64,000 nucleotides of DNA from Granulicella sapmiensis (GTDB taxonomy: Bacteria > Acidobacteriota > Terriglobia > Terriglobales > Acidobacteriaceae): assembly GCA_026225395.1 (NCBI GenBank), contig JAMFSR010000035.1:186001-250000 (forward strand). The letters run 5' to 3'. Each line of letters opens with the position of its first letter. Within the stretch, counting starts at the first letter, position 1. Of the stretch, positions 25,679-34,714 are shown piece by piece. A model generated the notes under the pieces. That model saw nothing but the letters and a program-made list of their open reading frames with translations, was not told the origin of the DNA and did not search any database. The position numbers and the translations under genes are program-made.

Positions 25679-26347
25679 ATGCCCGCCTCGACCACCCCCG
25701 AACCCGTCGTCATCCTCGACCGCGTCTCACGCCTCTACGGCACCTTCGCCGCTCTCCGCGAAGTCTCGCTCACGCTGCCCGCCGGCTCCAGCGTCGTCCT
25801 CCTCGGTGAAAACGGCGCAGGCAAATCCACCCTCCTCAAGCTGGTCGCCGGCCTCGCGAGTCCCACCTACGGCACAGTCACAGTATTCGACGACAGACCC
25901 CTAGCCGTCCGCGACCGCCTCGCCTACATGTCCCACGCCACCATGCTCTACGACGAGCTCACCGGTCTCGAAAACCTAAAGTACTTCGCATCCCTGAGCC
26001 CTGATCCCTCGGCCCTGGACCCCGCCGCAGCCCTCCGCGAAGTAGGCCTCGACCCCACCCTCCCCCGTCGCGTAGCCGACTACTCCCAGGGCATGCGCCA
26101 GCGCGCCTCCCTCGCCCGCGTGCTCCTCACCAGCCCCGATCTCCTGCTCCTCGACGAACCCTTCTCGAACCTCGACGTCTCCTCCGCGCAGGCCATGATC
26201 GCCCGCCTCCACACCTACCTCGCCACACCCACCACCACCGGCCAACTCCGCACCCTCATCCTCACCACCCACCAGGCCGAACTAGCCAAACCCCTCGCCA
26301 ACCTGACCCTCACCCTCCAGCAAGGCCGCATCGTCTCCAGATCTTAA
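25679..26347 (+). CDS. ABC transporter ATP-binding protein, CcmA-like
   Basis: 222 residues, a lone ABC ATPase. Walker A GENGAGKST, signature YSQGMRQRASLAR in which S-Q-G-M replaces LSGGQ as in CcmA-type heme-exporter ATPases, Walker B LLLLDEPFSNLD, and switch His in LTTHQ. CcmA works with CcmB and CcmC to release heme-loaded CcmE. No permease gene adjoins, and the closest ccm gene is ccmE at 23211. ATG 25679 is chosen because it starts the domain; the frame is open further upstream over the M20 gene. Confidence 0.8.
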   Translation: MPASTTPEPVVILDRVSRLYGTFAALREVSLTLPAGSSVVLLGENGAGKSTLLKLVAGLASPTYGTVTVFDDRPLAVRDRLAYMSHATMLYDELTGLENLKYFASLSPDPSALDPAAALREVGLDPTLPRRVADYSQGMRQRASLARVLLTSPDLLLLDEPFSNLDVSSAQAMIARLHTYLATPTTTGQLRTLILTTHQAELAKPLANLTLTLQQGRIVSRS

Positions 26348-26440
26348 CTCACAGCTACGCCACTCAAAACTCAAAACTGAACCAAACCCCAAACACCCTC
26401 AAACCTCACTCCTCCAGACTCTCACCCCTCTACAAACACC

Positions 26441-26920
26441 ATGACCACGCCCAAGACCAACGCCGCCCGCCTCCTCGACCAGCTCAAAATCCCCTACGAG
26501 CTCCGCGCCTACGAAGTCGATCCCAACGACCTCACCGCCATCTCCGTCGCCCACAAAATCGGCCTCCCGCCCGAACAGGTCTTCAAGACCCTCCTCACCA
26601 CCACGACGGAAAAAGAACACCTCTTCGCCATCATCCCCGGCGACTCCGAACTCGACCTCAAAAAACTAGCCCACGCCGCCGGCACCCGCAAAGTCGAGCT
26701 CGCCAGCCTCAAAGAAGTCGAACCCCTCACCGGCTACATCCGCGGCGGCGTCACTGTCCTCGCCGCAAAGAAGCCCTTCCCACCTTTCGCCGACGAAACC
26801 ATCGAACTCTTCGACCTCATCAGCGTCTCCGCCGGACAGCGCGGCCTCCAACTCCTCATGTCCCCCGCCGACTACCTCCGCGCCACCAACGCCACCCTCG
26901 TCGACCTCACCAAGGCCTGA
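26441..26920 (+). CDS. ybaK: Cys-tRNA(Pro)/Cys-tRNA(Cys) deacylase, YbaK/EbsC family
   Basis: YbaK hydrolyses Cys wrongly attached to tRNA-Pro and so edits translation. The 159-residue product matches the family in length and in T-N-A-A-R-L-L-D, HKIGLPPEQVFKTL, the catalytic-Lys neighbourhood around VFKTLL, IPGDSELDLKKLA, and GGVTVLAAKK. It lies 93 bp after the CcmA-like gene, in a spacer of A- and C-rich heptamer-like sequence (CAAAACT, AAACCCC, AAACCTC). Confidence 0.92.
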   Translation: MTTPKTNAARLLDQLKIPYELRAYEVDPNDLTAISVAHKIGLPPEQVFKTLLTTTTEKEHLFAIIPGDSELDLKKLAHAAGTRKVELASLKEVEPLTGYIRGGVTVLAAKKPFPPFADETIELFDLISVSAGQRGLQLLMSPADYLRATNATLVDLTKA

Positions 26921-26926
26921 ACCCCA

Positions 26927-27169
26927 CTACTCCTCAACCGGTGCCGAGTAGTCGATCGAAACCACGCGCCCGCCCATCTCGCAGTTCACCGAGAACAGCG
27001 TCCTGCGCTTCTCGTCCCGCACCACGCGTCGGCCCTCATCCATCTCCGCATTCGATACCCGCAGCGCCACGCGGTCCATCACATACGTCTGCGGCTTGAT
27101 CGCTGTCACCGCGGTGGCAGACGCCGTAACCGCCAGGATTGCGAGAACGAAATACTCTGATTTATCCAT
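26927..27169 (-). CDS. Small exported protein of unknown function
   Basis: 80 residues with a hydrophobic N-terminal segment (YFVLAILAVTASATAVTA) that looks like a signal peptide or anchor, then a charged region with one Cys (FSVNCEMGGRVVSIDY). ATG 27169 has AAGGAG six bases upstream. It is 32 bp after the repeat-protein gene on the same strand and so probably the last gene of the blaI-M56 operon. No family recognised. Confidence 0.6.
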   Translation of the reverse strand: MDKSEYFVLAILAVTASATAVTAIKPQTYVMDRVALRVSNAEMDEGRRVVRDEKRRTLFSVNCEMGGRVVSIDYSAPVEE

Positions 27170-27201
27170 CTCCCTCTCCTTGCACAACGCCTTCACTAGT
27201 T

Positions 27202-27987
27202 CTAGTTATCCAGCTTGAACACCTTGATCTGAATCAGCTTCGACAACGTCAGGTCTTTCAACCCTCTCGCCCGCATCCGGTCCACAAACGGCCGGTCGAT
27301 CTTGAACACACTCATCTGCACCAGGTCCTGCTCGCTCGGATTGAAGCCCATCTCGCGCGCCACCTTCGCCGTCTCCGGAGTCACCCCAACCGCCTTCATC
27401 TGTGTCAGCTTGTTCGCCCTCAGCTCCGGAAACCCAGCCGCGGCCATCGCATGGATGTAGTCCACATCCACATGCAGCGCCCGCAACCCCATCAGCTTGC
27501 CGGTCGACATATCCGTTACACCCGCATCCTTCATCTGCTGCACCCACGCCGTCGTGATATCCAGCACCAACATGCTTTCCTGCTTCCTGTCGGTAATTTC
27601 ATCAAAGCCCATCGACAACATCTTCTGCACAAACGCCGCATCCGGTGTGAACTGATACCGCCCCGCCAGCACACCATCATGCACTGTCCCCGAGCACGTC
27701 AGCTCCCCAGCCTCACCCTTCATCACTCCGTTCAACTGCGCGCCTTCATGCCCCAGCTCATCCTGCGAAACACCCGTCCATCGCGCCCAGCTGATGTTTG
27801 AGTTCTCCGAAGTCCCACAGTCATGCCCATCCTCGCCGCAACTCTCACGCCGCAACAGCACATCGGCCGTATCCGTATTGCGAACCTTGTTATGCGTGGC
27901 CGAAACCATGCACAATCCCGATAGGACCTCCGCCCGCGCAGAGACCGAAAGACCCGCCATCAACAACAGCACTCCGATACGCTTCAT
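27202..27987 (-). CDS. Secreted protein with 29-residue repeats like those of the adjoining M56 protease
   Basis: 261 residues: a signal peptide (MKRIGVLLLMAGLSVSARA), a Cys-containing N-terminal domain (about 20-110; C-G-E-D-G-H-D-C), then about five helical repeats from residue 115 to the end with the pattern FVxxMxxxGfxxLtxxxLxxlK. One repeat boundary reads KAVGVTPETAKVAREMGF, the same unit as in the M56 protein upstream. A good ribosome site (GAGGAG) precedes ATG 27987. It follows the M56 gene after a 147-bp gap with a hairpin. The shared repeat suggests the two proteins bind the same partner or each other. Confidence 0.7.
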   Translation of the reverse strand: MKRIGVLLLMAGLSVSARAEVLSGLCMVSATHNKVRNTDTADVLLRRESCGEDGHDCGTSENSNISWARWTGVSQDELGHEGAQLNGVMKGEAGELTCSGTVHDGVLAGRYQFTPDAAFVQKMLSMGFDEITDRKQESMLVLDITTAWVQQMKDAGVTDMSTGKLMGLRALHVDVDYIHAMAAAGFPELRANKLTQMKAVGVTPETAKVAREMGFNPSEQDLVQMSVFKIDRPFVDRMRARGLKDLTLSKLIQIKVFKLDN

Positions 27988-28104
27988 CGCACTCCTCCAT
28001 CCCGTTTCACAACATCGCCTCGTCTTCCGCAAACCCTTAAGGCAAAGCTCCGCCACAAAGGCCACAGGCCCGCTTCATCAACATCAATATGTTCTTCGAA
28101 TTTA

Positions 28105-28127
28105 GCCCGGGGGCCTTAGCCCCGGGC
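28105..28127. terminator. Strong hairpin between M56 gene and repeat-protein gene
   Basis: A perfect 8-bp G+C stem (GCCCGGGG with CCCCGGGC) with a 7-base loop. It lacks a clear U tract, so it may be an attenuating or RNA-protecting hairpin, or a copy of the GGGGCTAAAGCCCC-type dispersed repeat, rather than a full terminator. Confidence 0.55.
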
Positions 28128-28134
28128 CCTCGTC

Positions 28135-30252
28135 TCAATCAATCAATCCAGTCATTTTCAACTTCACCAGCTTGTCGAAGTCCGTGCTCGTAAACCCATG
28201 CGCCTTGGCCTTTGCTACAAAGTCCGCATCCACACCCATCGACGCACCTTGACTCACCTTGTGCATGTCCGCATCCGGAAACGTCTGCTTCACCCACCGC
28301 ACATACTCCGGCGTCACACCCTGCGCCCGCATCGATTGCAGCTCATGCGAGTTCATCCCCGTAAACCCGACCGCTGCCATCGACTTCGCATACTCCGGAG
28401 TCACGCCAACCGCCCGCATCGACACCAGCTCATGCGAGTTCATTCCCGTAAACCCAACCGCCGCCATCGACTTCGCATACTCCGGAGTCACGCCAACCGC
28501 CTTCATCGACACCAGCTCATGCAGGTCTGTCACCGGAATCCCCGCACCCTTCAGCTCAGCCACATACTCCGGCGTCACGCCCTGCGCTCTCAGGCTAATC
28601 AGCTCATGCACATTCGCCGTCCCGATTCCAAGCGACGCAATCTCCTTCGCATACTCCGGTGTCACACCCACGCTGCGCTCCGAGATCACCTCATGAAAGT
28701 CCGTCGGCGCCAGCCCAGACCCACGCAAGCCAGCAAGATACTCCGGCGTTACCCCAACCGCCTTCAGGCTGATGAGGTCATGCAACGTCGGCGTTCCCAG
28801 CCCCGCCTGCGCCATCGACTTCGCAAACTCCGGCGTCACACCCACCGACCGCAGCGAGATCAGCGTATCCAGGTCCTTATCCAGGTCCAGCGGATACCCC
28901 GCATCCTTCATCTCCCGTATGTAATCCTCGCCTTTCATCCCAGTGCTATCGCCCCGGTGTCCGCCTTGAAACATCGGCATCGGTATCGGCATCGGCGTCA
29001 CCGCGGCTGTCACCACGGGGTTAGGCGTAGCAACCACATTCACAACCGACGTCACGACGGGATCGACCATCGGCTCCGGAACCTGCGCCGACACCGGGCG
29101 CGGCATCGCCGCCGCCACACTCTTGTGCCCCTTCGGCAGCACAGCCGCCACATCCGCCCGCGCCGCAGATACCACCGGCTTCAGCCGATGAGCCAAGTTC
29201 AATCCATTCGCTCCCCGAGATCCCAACAGAAGCCCCAACACAATCGCTCCCGCCACTGCTACCCGCACACCGCTTGTCGTCGTCCGCTCCATTGTCATTC
29301 CCTCTCCTAAAATCTGTCGTACTCGTATCAGTAAGCTTCCGTTATGGCCCTTAGCAGCCATGGCCAGTTGTAGATGTCTCGTTCGCTGCTCCTCAAGCTG
29401 CAGCAAGGCCTCCGCATAAATCACAGGATCCTCACAGCTCCGCGCCGCAACCTCATCGCAACAGGCCTCCCGCAGATCACGCGTGCATCGGCTAACCCAC
29501 CACACCGCCGGATGGAAGAACAGCAGGCACTCCACAATCGTCTGCAGCAGGTTGTACAGGTAATCCCACCGCCGTATATGCGCCAGCTCATGCGCCAGCA
29601 CCGCCTCCAGCTGCGCCGGCTCAAGCTGCATCAACGCCGACACCGGCAGAATCACCGCAGCTCTCCAAACTCCCATCGCCATCGGCGAAATCACTTCATC
29701 CGAAACCCGCAGCACAACCCTGCGCCCCATCCGCAACCGCTCCTGCACCCGCGCAAAGCTGACCGCAACCTCCGCCGGAATCACCATCCCCGCCCGCCGG
29801 CGAATCCGCTGCAACTCAAACCATCCACCCGCCGCACGCAGTGCCAACAGCAGCACTCCACCCAACCACACTCCATCAATCCACGGCAGCAGATGCCGGG
29901 CATTGCCCGCAATCCAAACCTCGCCACTCTCTACTACCGGTGCCGCCATCGGCAAGCTCTTCACCAGCCCCGCATGCAACACACCCAGCTGCGACGCCAC
30001 AACCTCATGCCCGCCCCGCGGCACATGCACCACCAGCCGCTCCTGCTCCACAAACGTAACCGTGGCCGCGATCGGCATCAGCACCAGCGCCAGCAGCGCA
30101 ACCGCGTAGCGAACCCGCACACCCAACCGCATCGTCATCCGGTCGGCCGCGGCATACAACACCGCAATCAACGCGCCCTGCCAGCAGAAGTGCAGCAGCG
30201 TCCATCCCAGCGCGATCAGCTCTCCGTCCTGCATCCAGCTCAGCGTTTCCAT
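28135..30252 (-). CDS. M56-family (BlaR1-type) membrane metalloprotease with C-terminal 29-residue tandem repeats
   Basis: Residues 1-350 follow BlaR1/MecR1: several membrane helices and a cytoplasmic gluzincin domain with HELAHIRRWD (zinc His221 and His225, Glu222) and E-A-C-C-D-E-V-A-A. In BlaR1 this domain is switched on by an outside sensor and leads to cleavage of BlaI. Here the last helix (about 328-350) is followed by a Pro/Val-rich linker and, from about residue 443 to 705, eight or nine helical repeats with G-V-T-P-E-[YF] and H-E-L-[IV]-S, in place of a penicillin-binding sensor. It starts 12 bp after blaI with a good ribosome site (GGAGGG). Confidence 0.88.
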   Translation of the reverse strand: METLSWMQDGELIALGWTLLHFCWQGALIAVLYAAADRMTMRLGVRVRYAVALLALVLMPIAATVTFVEQERLVVHVPRGGHEVVASQLGVLHAGLVKSLPMAAPVVESGEVWIAGNARHLLPWIDGVWLGGVLLLALRAAGGWFELQRIRRRAGMVIPAEVAVSFARVQERLRMGRRVVLRVSDEVISPMAMGVWRAAVILPVSALMQLEPAQLEAVLAHELAHIRRWDYLYNLLQTIVECLLFFHPAVWWVSRCTRDLREACCDEVAARSCEDPVIYAEALLQLEEQRTRHLQLAMAAKGHNGSLLIRVRQILGEGMTMERTTTSGVRVAVAGAIVLGLLLGSRGANGLNLAHRLKPVVSAARADVAAVLPKGHKSVAAAMPRPVSAQVPEPMVDPVVTSVVNVVATPNPVVTAAVTPMPIPMPMFQGGHRGDSTGMKGEDYIREMKDAGYPLDLDKDLDTLISLRSVGVTPEFAKSMAQAGLGTPTLHDLISLKAVGVTPEYLAGLRGSGLAPTDFHEVISERSVGVTPEYAKEIASLGIGTANVHELISLRAQGVTPEYVAELKGAGIPVTDLHELVSMKAVGVTPEYAKSMAAVGFTGMNSHELVSMRAVGVTPEYAKSMAAVGFTGMNSHELQSMRAQGVTPEYVRWVKQTFPDADMHKVSQGASMGVDADFVAKAKAHGFTSTDFDKLVKLKMTGLID
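28324..28845. repeat. Six in-frame 87-bp tandem repeats in the M56 gene
   Basis: Six consecutive 87-bp units encode the 29-residue repeats at residues 470-643; shorter or diverged units flank them. The two units at 28324-28410 and 28411-28497 are alike at 81 of 87 bases, pointing to a recent duplication. Confidence 0.9.
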
Positions 30253-30264
30253 ATCGCCCTCCGG

Positions 30265-30648
30265 CTACTGCTTCCTGCGACGCAATAACTTCCGAATCTC
30301 ATCCAGCTCTTCGTCACTTGCCGGCTCCATCTCCAGCGCTCGCAACGCCATCTGCGCCGCACTGCCTGCAAAGAACCGGTTGCTCAACTCCTGCATAAAC
30401 TGCCGCTCGGTATCCTCACGCGCCACAGCCGCGCTGTATACATGGGCCCGCTCGCTCTCATCACGTTGCACCAGGCCTTTGTCGGTCATAATCTGCAGCA
30501 GCTTCAACACGCCGGTATACACCACCGGCCGCTGCGCATTCACCGCGTCGTACAAATCCCGAACCGTAGCCTGCCCACGATCCCAAAGGATTCCCAGCAG
30601 CTCCAGTTCACTCTCAGTCGGCTTCAGAACATCTTGTCTCTTACTCAT
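30265..30648 (-). CDS. BlaI/MecI/CopY-family transcriptional repressor
   Basis: 127 residues with the winged-helix plan of BlaI: K-P-T-E-S-E-L-E-L-L-G-I-L-W, then the recognition region VVYTGVLKLLQIMTDKGLV and a C-terminal dimerisation helix. Repressors of this family bind palindromes as dimers and are inactivated by their M56 partner. Two palindromes overlap the promoter just upstream, so it very likely controls its own operon. The ATG is only about 9 bases from the -10 box and no ribosome site fits, so the message may be leaderless. Confidence 0.92.
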   Translation of the reverse strand: MSKRQDVLKPTESELELLGILWDRGQATVRDLYDAVNAQRPVVYTGVLKLLQIMTDKGLVQRDESERAHVYSAAVAREDTERQFMQELSNRFFAGSAAQMALRALEMEPASDEELDEIRKLLRRRKQ

Positions 30649-30657
30649 GAGACAAAC

Positions 30658-30698
30658 CTTATACGAATAAGTTCGTAGATGTCAACGAAATATTTCGT
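30658..30698 (-). promoter_or_regulatory. Sigma70-type promoter with two BlaI-like operators
   Basis: On the minus strand TTGACA (30685-30680) and TATAAG (30663-30658) are separated by 16 bases. A palindrome TACGAATAAGTTCGTA (30662-30677) covers the spacer and the edge of the -10 box. A second, ACGAAATATTTCGT (30685-30698), abuts the -35 box. Their centres are 22 bp apart, about two helical turns, which fits cooperative repression by BlaI dimers. Confidence 0.85.
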
Positions 30699-30742
30699 AC
30701 TTGATCATAAAAATCTTCACTCACCCAAAATTCAGACCTGAA

Positions 30743-33502
30743 CTACCCCACCACGTCGTAGTTCAGATTCGGCCCCAGCCACCGTTCCACCTCGAGCACA
30801 CTCCACCCCTTGCGCTCGGCATACTCCTCAACCTGGTCGCGTTCGATCTTCCCCAGGCTGAAGTACCGCGACTCCGGATGCGCAAAGTAGAGCCCGCTCA
30901 CGCTCGACCCCGGCCACATCGCAAACGACTCCGTGAGCACCATCCCGGTCGTCGCTTCCACATCCAGCAACCGCCAGATCGTTCCCTTCTCCGTATGGTC
31001 CGGGCAAGCTGGATACCCCGGCGCCGGCCGTATCCCGCGATACTTTTCTTCAATCAGCTCCGCCGGTGTAAACGTCTCAGCTCGCCCATAACCCCACACA
31101 TCCCGCGCCTGCTTATGCAGATACTCCGCGAACGCCTCCGCCAGCCGGTCCGCCAGCGCCTCTGCCATAATCGCGTTGTAGTCGTCGTTCTCCGCGCGGT
31201 ACTTCTCGGTCATCTCCTTCAACCCGATGCCGGCCGTAACCGCAAACGCTCCCATCGAATCCGCCAGCCCCGTCTCCACCGGAGCCACAAAATCCGCCAG
31301 CGATCGGCAGGGCTTGCCCTCGCGCTTGGTCTGCTGCCGCAGGAAATAGAGCGTCTCGCCCGCTTCCGGCAGCTTCACATCATCGCCAACCGCCTCCGCG
31401 CGAAAGAACCCGAACACACCCTTCGCCGTCAGCAGCTTCTCGCGCACAATCCGATCCAGCAGCTTCTGCCCATCGTTGAAAATCTTCGTCGCCTCTACAC
31501 CATTCGACTCATTCTCAAGTATCCGCGGATACAGCCCCTTCAACCCCCACGTATGGAAGAACGGCGACCAGTCGATGTACTCGCGCAGCGTCTTCAACGG
31601 CATCTCTTCAATCACACGCGAGCCAAAGAACTCCGGCACAGCGAGGTCTTCCGCCTTCCACACAATCGGCGTCCGCCGCTCCCGCGCCTCTTCAAGCGTT
31701 GCCATCGGCTGCTTCGGCTGCGAGTAATTTATCCGCAGCGTTTCATACTCCACGCGATACTTGGCCTCAAACTCTTCGCGGCCATCATCGCTCAACAAGC
31801 TCGTCGTCACCGGCACCGCACGGCTTGCATCGAGCACATGCACCACAGGCTGGCTGTAGTGCGGCGCAATCTTGATCGCCGTATGCGCGCGGCTCGTTGT
31901 CGCTCCACCAATCAGCAGCGGCAACTTGAACCCCTGCCGCTCCATCTCTTTGGCCACATGCACCATCTCATCGAGTGAAGGCGTAATCAGCCCGCTCAAC
32001 CCGATCATGTCGGCCTTCTCGTCCTTGGCGCGCTGCAAAATCTTCTCGCAACTCACCATCACGCCCAGGTCGATCACGTCATAGTTATTGCACGCAAGCA
32101 CCACGCCAACGATGTTTTTACCGATGTCATGCACATCGCCCTTCACCGTAGCGAGTACGATTTTGCCCTGCGCCTTCACGATCTCGCCGGCCGCTTCCTG
32201 CGCAGCCTTTTCCGCTTCCATATAAGGCGTCAGGTGCGCGACGGCCTTCTTCATCACGCGCGCCGACTTCACCACCTGCGGCAGAAACATCTTGCCCGCG
32301 CCAAACAGATCGCCCACCACGCTCATGCCCGCCATCAGCGGTCCTTCAATCACCAGCAGCGGACGCCCCAGCTTTTGATACGCCTCCTCCGCATCGATCT
32401 CGATATACGCATCGATCCCGCGCACCAGCGAGTGCGACAGCCGCTCCTCCACCGTCCCCGAGCGCCACTCCTCAGCCTTCTTCTCCGCGACCACATCGCC
32501 CGCGCTCGCCACCTTCAGCGCTTCGCCAAACTCCACCAGCCGCTCCGTCGCATCCGGCCGCCGGTTCAACAGCACATCTTCGACCAGCACCTTCAGTTCG
32601 GGATCGATCTCTTCATACACCTCGAGCATCCCGGCATTCACAATGCCCATATCCATACCCGCCGCAATCGCGTGATACAGAAACGCCGAGTGCATCGCCT
32701 CGCGCACCTTGTTATTCCCACGGAAACTGAAGGAGATATTGCTTACGCCGCCCGACACCTTCGCGTGCGGCAGGTTCTGCTTGATCCAGCGCGTCGCGTT
32801 GATAAAGTCGAGCGCGTAGTTGTTGTGCTCCTCCATGCCCGTCGCCACGGTCAGGATGTTCGGATCGAAAATAATATCTTCCGGCGGAAACCCAACCTCA
32901 TCCACCAGAATCCGATAAGCCCGCTCGCAGATGCGGATCTTCTCCTCAAACGTCGCCGCCTGCCCGTTCTCATCGAACGCCATCACGACAACGGCAGCAC
33001 CATACTTCAGCACCTTGGCCGCATTCTCGCGAAACTTCTCCTCGCCTTCCTTCAGGGAGATCGAGTTCACAATCCCCTTGCCCTGCAAACACTTCAGGCC
33101 CGCCTCAATGACCTCCCACTTCGAGGAGTCCACCATGAACGGAACCTTCGCCACCTCCGGCTCCGAACCCAGCAGCTGCAGATAGCGCGTCATCGCCGCC
33201 ACGCCATCGATCATCCCCTCGTCCATACAGATGTCGATCACATTCGCGCCGTTCTCCACCTGCTGCCGCGCAACGCTCACCGCCTCTTCGTACTTGCCTT
33301 CCTTCACCAGCCTGGCAAACTTCGGCGACCCGGCCACATTGGTCCGCTCACCGATCATCATGTAAACACCCAGCTGCTGCGTAAACGGCTGCGATCCCGA
33401 AAGCCGCAGCGGCTTCACGTCTACCGCTTGGGTGGCCCATTCATGCGCGGCTCTATCGCGCATGAATGGGGAACCTCCGCCGTTCGCTTCGCCCCCGCTC
33501 AA
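30743..33502 (-). CDS. metH: Methionine synthase, pterin-, cobalamin- and AdoMet-binding modules (MetH part 2)
   Basis: 919 residues covering the last three modules of MetH: methyltetrahydrofolate-binding domain ([18 protein letters not shown] onward), cobalamin domain with the His-on loop [15 protein letters not shown] and later [14 protein letters not shown], and reactivation domain with [15 protein letters not shown] near the end. It transfers the methyl of CH3-THF through cobalamin to homocysteine held by the product of the upstream ORF. TTG 33502 overlaps that ORF's stop as TTGA; ATG 33463 and GTG 33418 are other options. The first 28 codons include a palindromic dispersed repeat, and the usual family start corresponds to K-P-L-R-L just after it. 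Confidence 0.92.
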   Translation of the reverse strand: MSGGEANGGGSPFMRDRAAHEWATQAVDVKPLRLSGSQPFTQQLGVYMMIGERTNVAGSPKFARLVKEGKYEEAVSVARQQVENGANVIDICMDEGMIDGVAAMTRYLQLLGSEPEVAKVPFMVDSSKWEVIEAGLKCLQGKGIVNSISLKEGEEKFRENAAKVLKYGAAVVVMAFDENGQAATFEEKIRICERAYRILVDEVGFPPEDIIFDPNILTVATGMEEHNNYALDFINATRWIKQNLPHAKVSGGVSNISFSFRGNNKVREAMHSAFLYHAIAAGMDMGIVNAGMLEVYEEIDPELKVLVEDVLLNRRPDATERLVEFGEALKVASAGDVVAEKKAEEWRSGTVEERLSHSLVRGIDAYIEIDAEEAYQKLGRPLLVIEGPLMAGMSVVGDLFGAGKMFLPQVVKSARVMKKAVAHLTPYMEAEKAAQEAAGEIVKAQGKIVLATVKGDVHDIGKNIVGVVLACNNYDVIDLGVMVSCEKILQRAKDEKADMIGLSGLITPSLDEMVHVAKEMERQGFKLPLLIGGATTSRAHTAIKIAPHYSQPVVHVLDASRAVPVTTSLLSDDGREEFEAKYRVEYETLRINYSQPKQPMATLEEARERRTPIVWKAEDLAVPEFFGSRVIEEMPLKTLREYIDWSPFFHTWGLKGLYPRILENESNGVEATKIFNDGQKLLDRIVREKLLTAKGVFGFFRAEAVGDDVKLPEAGETLYFLRQQTKREGKPCRSLADFVAPVETGLADSMGAFAVTAGIGLKEMTEKYRAENDDYNAIMAEALADRLAEAFAEYLHKQARDVWGYGRAETFTPAELIEEKYRGIRPAPGYPACPDHTEKGTIWRLLDVEATTGMVLTESFAMWPGSSVSGLYFAHPESRYFSLGKIERDQVEEYAERKGWSVLEVERWLGPNLNYDVVG
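33436..33470. repeat. Palindromic dispersed repeat at the metH split
   Basis: A perfect 14-bp inverted repeat (CCCATTCATGCGCG at 33436-33449, complement at 33457-33470) with a 7-base loop. It belongs to the family seen between genes at 38678-38714 and elsewhere. Here it lies inside the 5' part of the second metH ORF. Confidence 0.9.
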
Positions 33503-34611
33503 GCAGCCACCGCCCGTCGCAACACCCGCGGTGCCTTACCCTCAAGCGCCTTCGCAATCGCCGCAATATGCTCCGGCGTATTCCCACAGCATCCGCCTGC
33601 AATATTGATCAGACCATCCTGCGCAAAGTTCCCCAAGAACCGCGCCATATCCTCCGGCCCAAGATCGAACCCCGTCACCGCCAGCGGATTCGGCAACCCC
33701 GCATTCGGATAAGCCGACACATACGTCTCCGCCTTCTCCGCCAGCTCACTCAAAAACGGATACATCAAGTCCGGCCCCAGCGAGCAGTTCAGCCCAACCG
33801 ACAGCGGCTTCACATGCTTCACCGCATTCCAGAAAGCCTCCGTCGTCTGCGCCGAAATCAACGTCTCGCCGCCCCGCCCCACAGCCGCCGATATACTCAC
33901 CGGTAGCTCCGTGCCATCCTCGTCAAACACTTCGCGAATCGCCACCAACGCAGCCTTCGCATTCAGCGAATCGAAGATCGTCTCCACCAGCAGCAAGTCC
34001 GATCCGCCCGCCATCAGCGCCCTTACCTGCTCCTTATACGCATGCTTCACCTGGTCGAACGTCACCACCCGAAACCCCGCATCATCGGCATCGGGCGAAT
34101 TCGAAAGCGACACCGTCAGCGGCCCAATCGCTCCAGCCACAAACCGCTGCCGCCCGGTGTCATTGCCAACACGATCAGCCCACTCACGACACTGCCGCGC
34201 GGACGTCTCATTGATATCCCACGCCAAACCGCTCAGAAACTTATCGTCGATGATCTTCTGATAAAACTCCGGATCCTTCCGCCCGCCATGCTCCCGTGGA
34301 TCATCCACAAAGAACTCGCTCTGCGTAATGCTCGTCGCACCGAACGTGTTCGTCTCGATAATGTCCGCACCGGCCTCCAAAAACCGCCGGTGAATATCGC
34401 AGATCATCGCCGGCTGCGTCAGCGAAAAAATATCGCCGTTATTCAGCATGTCCTTGGTCGAGTCCTTGAACCTCTCCCCGCGAATATCCGCTTCCGTCAT
34501 CCCATACGTACGGATCGTCGTCCCCATCGCCCCATCGATAATGGCAATCCGCTCCTCCAGAACCTTCTCCAAAGGATGCTGTACTTTCACCACGTCCAGA
34601 ACACCAGCCAT
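33499..34611 (-). CDS. metH: Methionine synthase homocysteine-binding module (MetH part 1)
   Basis: 370 residues forming the N-terminal barrel of Met[27 protein letters not shown], and the zinc cysteines in V-G-L-N-C-S-L-G and [10 protein letters not shown]. It binds and activates homocysteine for methyl transfer from cobalamin. In most bacteria it is fused to the remaining modules; here it ends at TGA 33499 and the next ORF begins in a 4-bp overlap. Together the two parts total 1289 residues, close to a whole MetH. Its ATG has AAGGAAC upstream. No cobalamin or SAM riboswitch is visible in the about 100-bp leader. Confidence 0.92.
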   Translation of the reverse strand: MAGVLDVVKVQHPLEKVLEERIAIIDGAMGTTIRTYGMTEADIRGERFKDSTKDMLNNGDIFSLTQPAMICDIHRRFLEAGADIIETNTFGATSITQSEFFVDDPREHGGRKDPEFYQKIIDDKFLSGLAWDINETSARQCREWADRVGNDTGRQRFVAGAIGPLTVSLSNSPDADDAGFRVVTFDQVKHAYKEQVRALMAGGSDLLLVETIFDSLNAKAALVAIREVFDEDGTELPVSISAAVGRGGETLISAQTTEAFWNAVKHVKPLSVGLNCSLGPDLMYPFLSELAEKAETYVSAYPNAGLPNPLAVTGFDLGPEDMARFLGNFAQDGLINIAGGCCGNTPEHIAAIAKALEGKAPRVLRRAVAA

Positions 34612-34656
34612 CGCAAGTTCCTTTCATCGCGGCAACTTCACGCGTATCGCAACACA

Positions 34657-34711
34657 GCGAGCCACAAAGGCTCGCCGCATTTAACTCCTGAAACCTCAAA
34701 CCTGAAACCTG
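34657..34711. other. Hairpin plus AAACCTN heptamers between nuoI and metH
   Basis: A perfect 7-bp stem GCGAGCC/GGCTCGC with loop ACAAA (34657-34675) is followed on the plus strand by three AAACCTN heptamers (34691-34711). The hairpin could end the nuoI transcript on the minus strand, though the U tract is poor. Confidence 0.55.
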
Positions 34712-34714
34712 TTT

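Noticed and set aside
28135..30252. True beta-lactam sensor BlaR1
   Set aside because: No penicillin-binding motifs (SxxK, SxN, KTG) appear after the M56 domain; the region is made of repeats.
34612..34714. Cobalamin or SAM riboswitch before metH
   Set aside because: The leader is only about 100 bp and holds a simple 7-bp hairpin and heptamers; no B12 box or SAM-type junction was seen.
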